In this document: positions 8,634 through 19,356 of the stretch, one piece after another
Numbering within the stretch: position 1 is the first letter of the stretch
How the letters are laid out: each line of letters begins with the position of its first letter
Assembly (NCBI GenBank): GCA_937926975.1
Contig: CALBCJ010000002.1
Span: forward strand, 27,575-91,574
Direction: 5' to 3'
DNA from: an uncultured Propionibacteriaceae bacterium
GTDB lineage: Bacteria; Actinomycetota; Actinomycetes; Propionibacteriales; Propionibacteriaceae
Length of the DNA: 64,000 nucleotides
Program-made: the position numbers and the translations under genes
Notes under the pieces: model-generated
Seen by the model: the letters and a program-made list of their open reading frames with translations, nothing else
What the model was told of the DNA's origin: nothing
Database searches by the model: none

Positions 8634-8925
8634 TTCGGTGCTATGGCCCGCCATGGCCGTCTGCGGAGATAGCGGAAAGACAAGGGGACAAGACATGACT
8701 GGGTTGCAGTCCACCGGCCAGCCTCAGCCGGGCCCCGCGCCGCCTGGACCCCGTACGAGCGGGCAGCGGCCAGCACGCAAGGTCTGGTGGCTGCTCGGAG
8801 CCGGAGTGGTGGTGCTGGCCCTACTGGTCACCGGTGGGGTGGTCCTCGTCCGCGGAGGGCTGGGGACGTCAGAAGAGAAGCGCGCTACCGAGGCCGCGCA
8901 GAGGTTCATGACCGCCTATGCAGCC
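8606..8925 (+). repeat. First copy of a ~320-bp duplicated block
   Basis: This block covers the last codons of the preceding gene (CCTGGAGGATGGTCAGCC and its stop), the intergenic leader, and the first ~75 codons of the membrane protein at 8695. It matches 9783-10104. The region encoding the Arg-rich linker and membrane segment is nearly identical over about 170 bp. Confidence 0.85.
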
Positions 8926-9744
8926 GGCGATGCCGACACTGTCCGAGGCCTGTTCCTGCCAGAGGTCGCCGCTCTCCATGACCTGAGCGTGATGACCAAT
9001 GAGGTCCTGGCCGTCTCGCTCCAGCGAGCACCCATCACCCAGGTGAAGCTGGGAAAGCCTCGTAAGGACGTCGCGAGCACGTACGTGGTCCCGGCCTCGT
9101 TCACCATGGGCCCGCTGCAGACCAGCATGGATCTCCCCGTCACGGTCTACAGTCGCCGGCCAGCAACCGTAGACCCGCACCTGCCAGCCCTCCAACTGCA
9201 CTGGCTGCCAGGAGCAGAGGCCAAGGTCAACGGGGTGACGGCCGCGACAAACTCGCCGAAGGTTCTGCCCGGCAGCTACCAGATCACGATGACGAACCCG
9301 CACCTCGCGGTCGAGAACGGCGAACGCACCGTGACGATGACCGAGCAGGCACCAGCGGAGCGCCCGACGCTCACCTTCAGCGACCAGGGAGTGGAAGCGT
9401 ACCGGACCACCGTGCAGCAGTCGCTGAAGGCCTGCCTGGCAGAGAAGACCATCGCGTCTAGCTGCGGCCTCGCGGTCCAGCCGGGGTCCGGAGCTCAACC
9501 TGTGGAAGGCACCGTCACCCGCACCATGCCAGCCGAGAACCTCGACCGGATCGGCTCGTCTCTCAAGGTCAGAACGCGTGGGGCCACTCCGCAGATCGCC
9601 ATCAGCGACGAGCCGCTGGGGACGGTCACCCTGGAGTACCGGTGTGTCCGTCAGGGCCAGGAGGAGACATGCAGCTCCGGAAAGGTCCTGCCCTTGCCCA
9701 AGATCGATATGAGTAAGCCTCAGCTAGTGGTGGAGTGGTTGTGA
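8695..9744 (+). CDS. Membrane-anchored extracytoplasmic protein, paralogue A
   Basis: 349 residues. A Pro/Gly/Gln-rich cytoplasmic tail of ~25 residues and basic residues (RPARK) precede one membrane helix (VWWLLGAGVVVLALLVTGGVVLV), giving a type II (N-in) anchor. The rest, ~290 residues, is predicted outside. Its first part (ATEAAQRFMTAYAAGDADTVRGLF) looks like the opening helix of NTF2-like/DUF4878 domains. A later region holds three cysteines (CLAEKTIASSCGL, YRCV) that could form disulfides. The start ATG follows AAGGGGACAAGAC. It is a tandem paralogue of the next gene. It may support or receive the secreted products of the upstream genes (inference); no enzyme motif is seen. Confidence 0.65.
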   Translation: MTGLQSTGQPQPGPAPPGPRTSGQRPARKVWWLLGAGVVVLALLVTGGVVLVRGGLGTSEEKRATEAAQRFMTAYAAGDADTVRGLFLPEVAALHDLSVMTNEVLAVSLQRAPITQVKLGKPRKDVASTYVVPASFTMGPLQTSMDLPVTVYSRRPATVDPHLPALQLHWLPGAEAKVNGVTAATNSPKVLPGSYQITMTNPHLAVENGERTVTMTEQAPAERPTLTFSDQGVEAYRTTVQQSLKACLAEKTIASSCGLAVQPGSGAQPVEGTVTRTMPAENLDRIGSSLKVRTRGATPQIAISDEPLGTVTLEYRCVRQGQEETCSSGKVLPLPKIDMSKPQLVVEWL

Positions 9745-9782
9745 TCTTCCGCCCGAGGAGCCGAGTGCCAGTATCCATACCA

Positions 9783-10104
9783 CTGTCCTTGGAGGGTGGT
9801 TAGCCAAGTAGTCGGCGCTATGGGACCACCGCCACGGCCATCTGCGGAAATAACGGAGAGACAAGGGGACAATACATGGCTGGATCGCAGTCCACCAGCC
9901 AGGCTCGGCCGGTCCCTATGCCGCCTGGGCAACCCCGTACGAGCGGGCAGCGGCCAGCACGCAAGGTCTGGTGGCTGCTCGGAGCCGGAGTGGTGGTGCT
10001 GGCCCTACTGGTCACCGGTGGGGTGGTCCTCGTCCGCGGAGGGCTGGGGACGTCAAAAGAGAAGCGCGCTACCGAGGCCGCGCAGAGGTTCATGACCGCG
10101 TACG
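9783..10104 (+). repeat. Second copy of the ~320-bp duplicated block
   Basis: The copy begins with a remnant of the 3' end of the upstream gene (TTGGAGGGTGGTTAGCC...TAG), which here has no open frame before it. This shows that the duplication unit included the end of the WxG gene. The leader has diverged moderately, while the membrane-anchor region is almost unchanged. Confidence 0.85.
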
Positions 10105-10919
10105 CGGCAGGGGATGCCAGCACTCTGCAGGGCTTCTTCAGCGACGCGGTGAAAGCCATGCGCGATCTGAGTCTCATCACTGACAAGGTGCTGACCACAT
10201 CCACCAAGCAGGCACCCATCGGCCAGGTCGAGATCAGGAAGCCCCGTGAGGGGAACCTGGATAACTACACCGTCCCGGTCGCCTTCACCCTGGGCTCGCG
10301 GACGGTCAGCATGGAGCTGGGGGTCACCACGTACACCAGTCGCCCACCGACAGTAAACCCGGGCCTGGTGATGCTCGACCTGCACGGGGTGAAAGCCATG
10401 GGCGCCCAGGTCAACGGGGCAGCCCCTGCGACAGACATGCCCTCGGTCCTGCCCGGCAGCTACCACATCACGCTGCCGAGCCCGTACCTCGAGGTGCAGC
10501 ACGATGAGCTCGTACTGCCGGGAGGCCGTGGGCCGGCCCGCGCCACACTGGCGCTGAGCTCGGAGGGAAAGCAGGCGTACCGGAACGCCGTACTGCGATC
10601 CCTCAGAGGCTGCCTGGAGGAGAAGACCATCGCCTCTGGCTGCGGCCTGAAGCCCGAAGCCTCCTTGGGTCATCAGCCCGTCGAAGGCACCATCACCCGG
10701 ACCATGCCACCCGAGGACCTGGCCCGCATTCAGTCCATCAAAGTCACTGATGCTGTGGGCAGGCCCGGAACCGTCACGAATGGCGCCCCGCTGGGCACGG
10801 TCACCATGGAGTTCCAGTGTGCCGGCCAGAGCTCAGAGAAGACGTGCACGTCGCAACGACAGCTCCGTGAGGCCAAGATCGACATGACGAGGCCTCAGCT
10901 GGTGGTGGAGTGGTCCTGA
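9876..10919 (+). CDS. Membrane-anchored extracytoplasmic protein, paralogue B
   Basis: 347 residues, same layout as its neighbour: Pro-rich tail, RPARK, one membrane helix, then an extracytoplasmic domain with the same cysteine pattern (CLEEKTIASGCGL, FQCAG) and the same ending (RPQLVVEW). From the end of the anchor onward, protein identity falls to a moderate level, with conserved blocks VLPGSYxIT, EKTIAS, QPVEGTxTRTMP and APLGTVTxEF. The start ATG is preceded by AAGGGGACAATAC. It arose by tandem duplication followed by divergence of the outer domain. It ends just before a convergent permease gene, with a terminator between. Confidence 0.65.
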   Translation: MAGSQSTSQARPVPMPPGQPRTSGQRPARKVWWLLGAGVVVLALLVTGGVVLVRGGLGTSKEKRATEAAQRFMTAYAAGDASTLQGFFSDAVKAMRDLSLITDKVLTTSTKQAPIGQVEIRKPREGNLDNYTVPVAFTLGSRTVSMELGVTTYTSRPPTVNPGLVMLDLHGVKAMGAQVNGAAPATDMPSVLPGSYHITLPSPYLEVQHDELVLPGGRGPARATLALSSEGKQAYRNAVLRSLRGCLEEKTIASGCGLKPEASLGHQPVEGTITRTMPPEDLARIQSIKVTDAVGRPGTVTNGAPLGTVTMEFQCAGQSSEKTCTSQRQLREAKIDMTRPQLVVEWS

Positions 10920-10927
10920 GCGTACGA

Positions 10928-10955
10928 AGCCCGCGACCACCCTGGGCCGCGGGCT
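10928..10955. terminator. Bidirectional hairpin between convergent genes
   Basis: AGCCCGCG pairs with CGCGGGCT across a 12-nt loop, 8 bp downstream of the stop of paralogue B and 8 bp from the stop of the convergent permease. T-tracts are weak, as is common in actinobacteria. Confidence 0.5.
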
Positions 10956-10962
10956 CGTCGCC

Positions 10963-12357
10963 CTATCGAGGGATTACGAAGGCCATCAGGACCACCAGCG
11001 GCAGCGCCACCAGCGAGGCCATCCCGGTCACCGTGGTCAGCGACTTCAGCGCCCCGGTGGTCGACAGGCCCATCAGCGACTTGAACATCCAGAAGAAGTT
11101 CGAGTTCACGTGCACCGCGAACAGCGACCCGGCGGCCACCGCGAAGCCGATCGCCAGCGGCGAGACCTGGATTGAGCTCAGCACCGGAGCAAGGATTCCA
11201 CCGGCGGTGATGGCAGCGACCGAGACCGAGCCGATCGCGACGTGCAGCACCACTGCCACGAACCAGGCCAGCACCACGCTGACGATCACCGAGGCACCCT
11301 CCTGAGCAGAGAACAGGCTGGCCAGCACCGTGTCCAGCCCGGTCGCTGTGATCACCTCGCCGAGCGAGCCGCCGATCCCGGTGACCAGCAGGATCTCGCC
11401 GCTGGTCCGGAAGCCGTCACTCAGCACCTCCTGGGTCCGCTCGGCACCGAGGGCGTAGCGCGCCAGCCCGAAGGCCAGCAGCAGCCCCAGGAAGAGGGCG
11501 ATGTTGGCGTTGCCGAGAAAGGCGATCACGTTGTTCGACTGCTTGAGAACCTTGAGGATCGCAGCGGTCGCGATCAGGACCAGCGGGATCGCGACCGGCA
11601 GCATCAGCACGCCCAGCGACATCTGGCGCGCCTTCGCCGGCAGGTCGCTCAGCGTGTCGGGCTCCGACGCCACCTCGGACTGCTCAGCCGGCTCATGCCC
11701 GCCGGACGCGTCGCCGAGCTCCGACTCCTCGTCGCGGTCCCGGTTCCACCAGCCGGTTCGCAGCAGGATCCCGTACAGGATGGTGGTCAGCACCGCCACC
11801 AGCGGGCCGAGGACGAAGCCGTACATCAGCCAGGTGCCGAGCTCGATCCGGAGCAGTCCGGCGATCGAGATCGCCGCCAGTCCGGGCAGCACGAAGACAT
11901 ACCCGGAGAAGATGCCCACCCCGACCGCGGACGACATCCGGGCCAGGCCCCGGCTGCCCAGGTGCGGAGCGGTCGAGCGCGCCACCGGCGACGCCAGCAC
12001 CACCTGCACGTCGACGTAGATCGAGGGGAAGATCGTCGACAGGGCGATGGTCATCGCGTACGGCATCCGCGAGGCCCCGAAGACTCTCACGAGGACCTGC
12101 ACCAGCTTGCGGAAGGCTCCCATCGCGTGCAGCAGGGCCCCGATGAGGACTCCGAAGCCGATCAGCAGCCCGACCTTCACCATGATGTCGCCGAAGCCCT
12201 CGGTGATCGCGCTCACCGTTCCGGACAGGGTGACACCCCCAGCCAGGCCGAGATAGAGACAGCCGACCAGGAGCGACAGCACCGGGTCGACCTTGAGCCA
12301 GATAATCAGTGCAACAACGACCGCGATCGCGATCACGGTATGGATGGCGACGACCAT
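10963..12357 (-). CDS. GntP-family gluconate/carboxylate:H+ symporter
   Basis: 464 residues with about 12 hydrophobic segments, and a charged cytoplasmic loop (RDRDEESELGDASGGHEPAEQSE) in the middle. The N-terminus (VVALIIWLKVDPVLSLLVGCLYLGLAGGV) and the FGVLIGALLHAMGAFRKLVQ region match the GntP/GntT family, which imports gluconate or similar sugar acids. The C-terminal HVNSNFFWMFKSLMGLSTTGALKSLT is also typical. No gluconate kinase or regulator sits next to it, so the substrate is uncertain. The ATG start is at 12357. It is divergent from the RloA-like ATPase. Confidence 0.85.
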   Translation of the reverse strand: MVVAIHTVIAIAVVVALIIWLKVDPVLSLLVGCLYLGLAGGVTLSGTVSAITEGFGDIMVKVGLLIGFGVLIGALLHAMGAFRKLVQVLVRVFGASRMPYAMTIALSTIFPSIYVDVQVVLASPVARSTAPHLGSRGLARMSSAVGVGIFSGYVFVLPGLAAISIAGLLRIELGTWLMYGFVLGPLVAVLTTILYGILLRTGWWNRDRDEESELGDASGGHEPAEQSEVASEPDTLSDLPAKARQMSLGVLMLPVAIPLVLIATAAILKVLKQSNNVIAFLGNANIALFLGLLLAFGLARYALGAERTQEVLSDGFRTSGEILLVTGIGGSLGEVITATGLDTVLASLFSAQEGASVIVSVVLAWFVAVVLHVAIGSVSVAAITAGGILAPVLSSIQVSPLAIGFAVAAGSLFAVHVNSNFFWMFKSLMGLSTTGALKSLTTVTGMASLVALPLVVLMAFVIPR

Positions 12358-12638
12358 GTCAGCCTCTCAGCGTGGGGACTACCTCACCTGAGCCTAGAGC
12401 CACTTCCGCCCGCAGCGCTGGCGATTCCCCAGATCCGTGCCCCTGGTGGGGGCCTCCAGCGTACGGCTCCTCCCGCACCCCCAGGCCTGGGCCGTTCGGC
12501 CGCGACGCCTGCCCTGGCCCGTGGCGACCTGCCAGACCACCGTACGGCTCCGCGACTCCCAAGCAGCCAAGACGTACTCAGCGGCGTCTACTGGACGATT
12601 TTCCCCTCATACTCGCTGCAGACAAACTCCGTGGCGCA

Positions 12639-12644
12639 TAGAGT
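12639..12644 (+). promoter_or_regulatory. -10 element, leaderless start of the RloA-like ATPase
   Basis: TAGAGT is followed by GGGGTC and the ATG at 12651. No Shine-Dalgarno sequence is present. Confidence 0.55.
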
Positions 12645-12650
12645 GGGGTC

Positions 12651-13919
12651 ATGCAGCTGCTCGCCCTTACCGCGCAGAACCACAAGTCCCTGCGCGACGA
12701 GGCGGTCTGGGACCTCGTCGCCGGGTCGAAGCCTCTCTCGGCTTTCCCGGCAGTCGGCATCTTCGGCGCCAACGCCTCCGGAAAGTCCACCGTGCTCGAC
12801 GCCTTGCGCTATGTGGTGGCCGCGGTCCGCGAGTCCGCGTCCAGCTGGCTGAGCTATGACCAGCCGGTACGGGCTCCGTTCCGTTTCGACAAGGTCCTCG
12901 CTGAAGGGCCCAGCCGCTACGAGCTCGACTTCATGATCGAGGGCACCCGTCACCAGTACGGGTTCGAGATCGACCCGGCCGGGATCGTCCGGGAGTGGCT
13001 GGGCCAGTGGGCGACCTCGCGTCGCCGCAGCCTCTTTCACCGCGAGCGTGACCAGGTCCAGTACGGGCGAGGCGTCGCCAGCACGGGCCCGCTGGCGCCC
13101 ACCGAGCTCCTTCTCAGCCGCGCGCTACGACTCGGTCACGAGCTGCTGAAGCCGGTCGCCCAGGCCATCAGCGACGGGGTCACCTTCGCGCCGTTCGGTG
13201 ATGCCGCCCGGCAGCACCGGGTCCACGAGATCATTGACCAGATCGCCAGCATGTCGCCGGGGACTCTCCAGGCCGTGCTCCAGATCGCCGACATCGGGAT
13301 CGAGGAGGTCACCGTACGCGAGGACGTCGTCCCGCCCGAGGTGCTGTCGCGGGTCCAGCGAGCTCTTGCTCTGCTGTCGGGCAGTGACCCCGAGCCTCCC
13401 GATGACGGGCGGGCACCGGCCGAGGAGCTGTCGCAGACGACGAAGACCGCTGTGGCCCGGTCTCTGGAGTTCCACCACCAGCCCGGCGGGGCTGCTCCCC
13501 TGTCGATGGACGAGGAGAGCGACGGCACCCTGGCCTGGCTGGCGCTGGCGGTTCCGGCCATCAACCGGCTCCGTCAGGGTGGTGTGTACGTGGTCGACGA
13601 GCTCGACTCCAGCCTGCACCCCTACCTGGCACAGACCCTGATCGGGTTCTTCCAGGACCGCCAGGTCAACACCCAGCAGGCCCAGCTGCTGTTCACCAGC
13701 CACGACTCGTACCTGCTGTCGAACCAGTGCGACCTGAACCTGGCCAAGGGCCAGATCTGGTTCACCGAGAAGGAGCGCGACGGGTCCACCAGTCTCTTCT
13801 CCCTGGCGGACTTCGCCCGGCACCGCGACGACAATGTGGCCAAGCGCTACCTCGAGGGTCGGTACGGGGCGGTCCCTGTCCTGGCCCCCAGCCTGGTCCA
13901 CCGGCTCCTCCCCGCATGA
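12651..13919 (+). CDS. RloA-like AAA/ABC-type ATPase (abortive-infection type)
   Basis: 422 residues. The N-terminal motif FGANASGKST (residues 38-47) is a Walker A. A Walker B/D-loop VYVVDELDSSLHP lies near residue 312, and an H-loop TSHDSY follows. This layout is that of the OLD/RecF-like ATPases of the AAA_15/AAA_21 group. Family members named RloA pair with RloB in phage-defence or restriction-linked cassettes. Here the partner is present only as a 23-codon remnant that overlaps the stop by ATGA. All ATPase motifs are intact, so the protein could still be made. It is not linked to a type I restriction system in this window. Other OLD-like roles cannot be excluded. Confidence 0.75.
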   Translation: MQLLALTAQNHKSLRDEAVWDLVAGSKPLSAFPAVGIFGANASGKSTVLDALRYVVAAVRESASSWLSYDQPVRAPFRFDKVLAEGPSRYELDFMIEGTRHQYGFEIDPAGIVREWLGQWATSRRRSLFHRERDQVQYGRGVASTGPLAPTELLLSRALRLGHELLKPVAQAISDGVTFAPFGDAARQHRVHEIIDQIASMSPGTLQAVLQIADIGIEEVTVREDVVPPEVLSRVQRALALLSGSDPEPPDDGRAPAEELSQTTKTAVARSLEFHHQPGGAAPLSMDEESDGTLAWLALAVPAINRLRQGGVYVVDELDSSLHPYLAQTLIGFFQDRQVNTQQAQLLFTSHDSYLLSNQCDLNLAKGQIWFTEKERDGSTSLFSLADFARHRDDNVAKRYLEGRYGAVPVLAPSLVHRLLPA

Positions 13920-13987
13920 AGTCCCGGCGCCCGTCACGCCAGGCCCGTCTGAAGGGCCTTGTGCTCACAGAGGGGGAAGAGACCTGA
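13916..13987 (+). pseudogene. rloB remnant, first 23 codons
   Basis: ATG overlaps the ATPase stop (ATGA) and the frame reads MKSRRPSRQARLKGLVLTEGEET then TGA. A basic start followed by a strand and xxEGxxTE is how RloB proteins begin; the Glu belongs to their Toprim-like core. The expected ~180 further residues are missing, and the tmk promoter begins 40 bp later, so the gene has been lost by deletion. Confidence 0.65.
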
Positions 13988-14026
13988 TCGGGGCATGACC
14001 AGGTCCCGAGAGGTCGGTGGGCCCGC

Positions 14027-14032
14027 TAGGGT
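14027..14032 (+). promoter_or_regulatory. -10 element, leaderless start of tmk
   Basis: TAGGGT is followed by CGGGCC and the GTG at 14039. No ribosome binding site is visible upstream. Confidence 0.55.
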
Positions 14033-14038
14033 CGGGCC

Positions 14039-14656
14039 GTGACGTCCGGACTGTTCGTGGTGCTCGAAGGGGGCGACGGGGCGGGCAAGACCACCCAGGT
14101 CAGCCGGCTGGAGGCCTGGCTGCGGGCGGCCGGCCGTGATGTGGTGGTCACGTACGAGCCGGGCGACACCCGGGTCGGGGCAACCATCCGGCGGCTGCTG
14201 CTCGACCCGGAGACCGGCGACCTGGCGGCCCGCGCCGAGGCCCTGCTGTACGCGGCTGACAAGGCCCAGCACGTCGCCGAGGTGGTGCAGCCGGCGCTGG
14301 CCCGGGGGGCGGTGGTGGTCTGCGACCGGTACCTGGACTCGATGGTCGCCTACCAGGGAGCAGGCCGGGTCCTGGACGCCGACGAGGTCCTCCGGCTCGG
14401 CAGCTGGGCCACCGGCGGGCTGCTGCCCGACCTGACCGTCCTGCTCGACGTGGAGGTCGCCCGGGCAGTCGGGCAGAAGGACCGGCTGGACCGGGTCGAG
14501 GCGGCCGGGACCGACTTCCACGAGCGGGTCCGCCGGCACTTCCTGGCCCTGGCCGCCCACGACCCGCAGCGCTACCTGGTGCTGGACGGGCGAGCACCGA
14601 TCGAGGTGGTCGAGCAGCAGATCCGGACCCGGGTGGAGGCTCTCCTCGCCCGCTAG
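14039..14656 (+). CDS. tmk: Thymidylate kinase
   Basis: 205 residues. Phosphorylates dTMP to dTDP using ATP, an essential step to dTTP. The P-loop EGGDGAGKTT lies at residues 10-19, the DRY substrate motif is in CDRYLDSMVAYQGAG, and the lid region LLLDPETGDLAARAEALLYAADKAQHV is typical of actinobacterial enzymes. A basic loop GQKDRLDRVE follows. It starts with GTG under a leaderless promoter. The remnant of rloB lies immediately upstream, and topA is convergent downstream. Length and motifs are normal. Confidence 0.95.
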   Translation: MTSGLFVVLEGGDGAGKTTQVSRLEAWLRAAGRDVVVTYEPGDTRVGATIRRLLLDPETGDLAARAEALLYAADKAQHVAEVVQPALARGAVVVCDRYLDSMVAYQGAGRVLDADEVLRLGSWATGGLLPDLTVLLDVEVARAVGQKDRLDRVEAAGTDFHERVRRHFLALAAHDPQRYLVLDGRAPIEVVEQQIRTRVEALLAR

Positions 14657-14798
14657 CCGGACCATGAACCTGGGTCTGCGCCCGGCACCTCAGGCAACTG
14701 GCGCTTCCGACGAGTGCCGCCTGGCAAGGGATGACCCTGCCCAGGTCCGGCGAGATCAGCCGAGGAGGACCGGAGCGGCTCCGAGAGCGACGAGCCGC

Positions 14799-17501
<2,703 letters not shown>

Positions 17502-17732
17502 TGCGCCCACCCTTTCGTTGTGTGCATGCCCCACGGGAGAAGTCGCCGCCACTGTAGACCACGGTTCTGACAGGCGCCGCTGAGCGCACCGTACGGCGGG
17601 ACCGCGCTGTACGGGCGGGGGCCGTCTCAGGTCCCGGACAAGGAGTCTCGCGGCAGGCACTCCCCGAGCCGCCCCGGCTGCTGGTGCGCGGGGCCGCCGC
17701 TGGCCGGGCCCGCCCGGTCGGCTGGCCCGTGG

Positions 17733-17738
17733 CAGTCT
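17733..17738 (+). promoter_or_regulatory. -10-like element, leaderless start
   Basis: CAGTCT is followed by GGGCCG and the GTG at 17745. It is a weaker match than the others in the window. Confidence 0.35.
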
Positions 17739-17744
17739 GGGCCG

Positions 17745-19220
17745 GTGCCGCTGCTGACCCCTGACCAGACGTCCGCCCTGCGCGAGGCGCTGGTGACCGC
17801 CTCGTACACCGTCGACGACTGCCTGGCCGCGATCGGCGAGGCCGGGCAGCAGGCCCTGGAGCGCAACCACACGGTCGCCGCCGACCGGGCACTGGCGGGC
17901 CGTGACGACCCGCTGGCGACACTGCTGCGGCTGTTCGTGCTGCAGCAGCCGGTACGGCTGGAGGCGGCCAGGCGGGCGCTGCCGACCGAGCCGCTGCTGG
18001 CGGCCGGGGTCCTGGCGGGCGGGTCGGGCCTGGTCCGGGCGACGGTCGACATCCGCCCGTACGGGGCGGACGACGGCACCTCGGGCTGGGTGGTGTCCGA
18101 CCACGCGGCAAGCCTGGACACGGCCCGAGGGAAGCCGGCGCCCGAGCAGGTGCTGGGGGTCTCGCCGGCCTCGACGACGCTGGCCCAGCTGACGCCTCGG
18201 CGGCCGGTGGGGACCGCGCTCGACCTGGGCACCGGCTGCGGGGTGCAGGTGCTGCACCTGGCCCGGCACACCGAGCGGGTGATCGCGACCGACCTCAACC
18301 CGCGGGCGCTGCTGCTGGCGGAGCTGAGCCTGGGGCTGAGCGAGGTGAGCGCCGAGCTGCGGCTCGGGTCGCTGTACGAGCCGGTGCCGGAGCAGGTGGA
18401 CCTGGTCGTCACCAACCCGCCGTTCGTGATGTCGCCGCCGGGGCCGCAGCGCCTGGTGTACCGGGAGGGGTCGCACCCGGCGGACGGGCTGGTGCGGGAG
18501 GTGGTCGTCGGCGGCGCTGCCCGGCTGGCCCCGGGCGGGGTGCTGCAGGTGCTGGGGAACTGGGCGCACGTCCGGGGTGTGCCGTGGCAGGAGCGGCTCG
18601 AGTCCTGGGTGGCCGGGACCGGCTGCGACGCGTACCTGGTGCAGCGCGAGCTGCTCGACCCGTACCAGTACATCGAGATCTGGCTGGCCGACGCGGGCCT
18701 GGCCGGGACCAGCGAGTACCGGCGGCGGTACGAGCAGTGGCTGGCGTACTTCGACCAGGCTGGGATTGAGGCGGTCGGGATGGGCTGGGCGACGCTGCGG
18801 CGCAGCGGCCGGGAGCAGCCGCTGGTCCGGGTCGAGGACTGGCCGCACCCGGTGCAGCAGCCGGTCGCCGAGGCGCTGCTCGGCACGCTGGAGGCAGCCG
18901 ACCTGGCCGGGCTGAGCGACGCGGAGCTGCTGGCGGGGCGCTGGGTGCTCGACCCGTACGTGACGCAGGAGACGCTCGGGTATCCGGGCGCGGCCGACCC
19001 GTCGCACGTGGTGCTGCGCCAGACCACCGGGCTGCGGCGTGGGGTCGAGGTCGGCACCGCCCTGGGCGGGGTGCTGGGCGCCTGTGACGGGGAGCTGGAC
19101 CTCGCCACGATCATCGCGGCGGTCGCCGGGATCTGCGAGGTCGAGGTGTCCGGGCTCAGCGCCGAGGTTCTGCCCCGGCTCCGCCAGCTGGTCGCCGACC
19201 TCTGGCTGACCAAGGCTTAG
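17745..19220 (+). CDS. SAM-dependent methyltransferase (DUF7059/HemK-like)
   Basis: 491 residues. The central Rossmann fold has motif I LDLGTGCGVQVLHLA (near residue 160), an acidic residue after the second strand (IATDLNPRALLLAEL), and the NPPF motif of HemK/RsmC-type enzymes in VVTNPPFVMSPPG. The N-terminal ~150 residues form a separate domain seen in the actinobacterial family now called DUF7059, and the C-terminal part adds a helical domain. NPPF/NPPY enzymes methylate amide or amino groups in proteins, RNA or DNA; the target here is unknown. It is divergent from topA and co-oriented with the helicase, as in related genomes. Confidence 0.85.
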   Translation: MPLLTPDQTSALREALVTASYTVDDCLAAIGEAGQQALERNHTVAADRALAGRDDPLATLLRLFVLQQPVRLEAARRALPTEPLLAAGVLAGGSGLVRATVDIRPYGADDGTSGWVVSDHAASLDTARGKPAPEQVLGVSPASTTLAQLTPRRPVGTALDLGTGCGVQVLHLARHTERVIATDLNPRALLLAELSLGLSEVSAELRLGSLYEPVPEQVDLVVTNPPFVMSPPGPQRLVYREGSHPADGLVREVVVGGAARLAPGGVLQVLGNWAHVRGVPWQERLESWVAGTGCDAYLVQRELLDPYQYIEIWLADAGLAGTSEYRRRYEQWLAYFDQAGIEAVGMGWATLRRSGREQPLVRVEDWPHPVQQPVAEALLGTLEAADLAGLSDAELLAGRWVLDPYVTQETLGYPGAADPSHVVLRQTTGLRRGVEVGTALGGVLGACDGELDLATIIAAVAGICEVEVSGLSAEVLPRLRQLVADLWLTKA

Positions 19221-19343
19221 ACCGGTACGGGTGAAGCCCGCCTCACGGGGAGCGGGGCGAGGCACCGCGCGGGAGCAGGCCGCGACCGAGATCGCCCGGA
19301 GCAGGCCCCAGCACGGCAGGGCGGGACTGTCGGTGCCCGCTCC

Positions 19344-19349
19344 TAGAGT
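19344..19349 (+). promoter_or_regulatory. -10 element, leaderless start of the helicase
   Basis: TAGAGT is followed by GGCGCCT (7 nt) and the GTG at 19357, where MIPSWLLDDPRVVHV begins. This argues against a longer upstream extension. Confidence 0.5.
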
Positions 19350-19356
19350 GGCGCCT

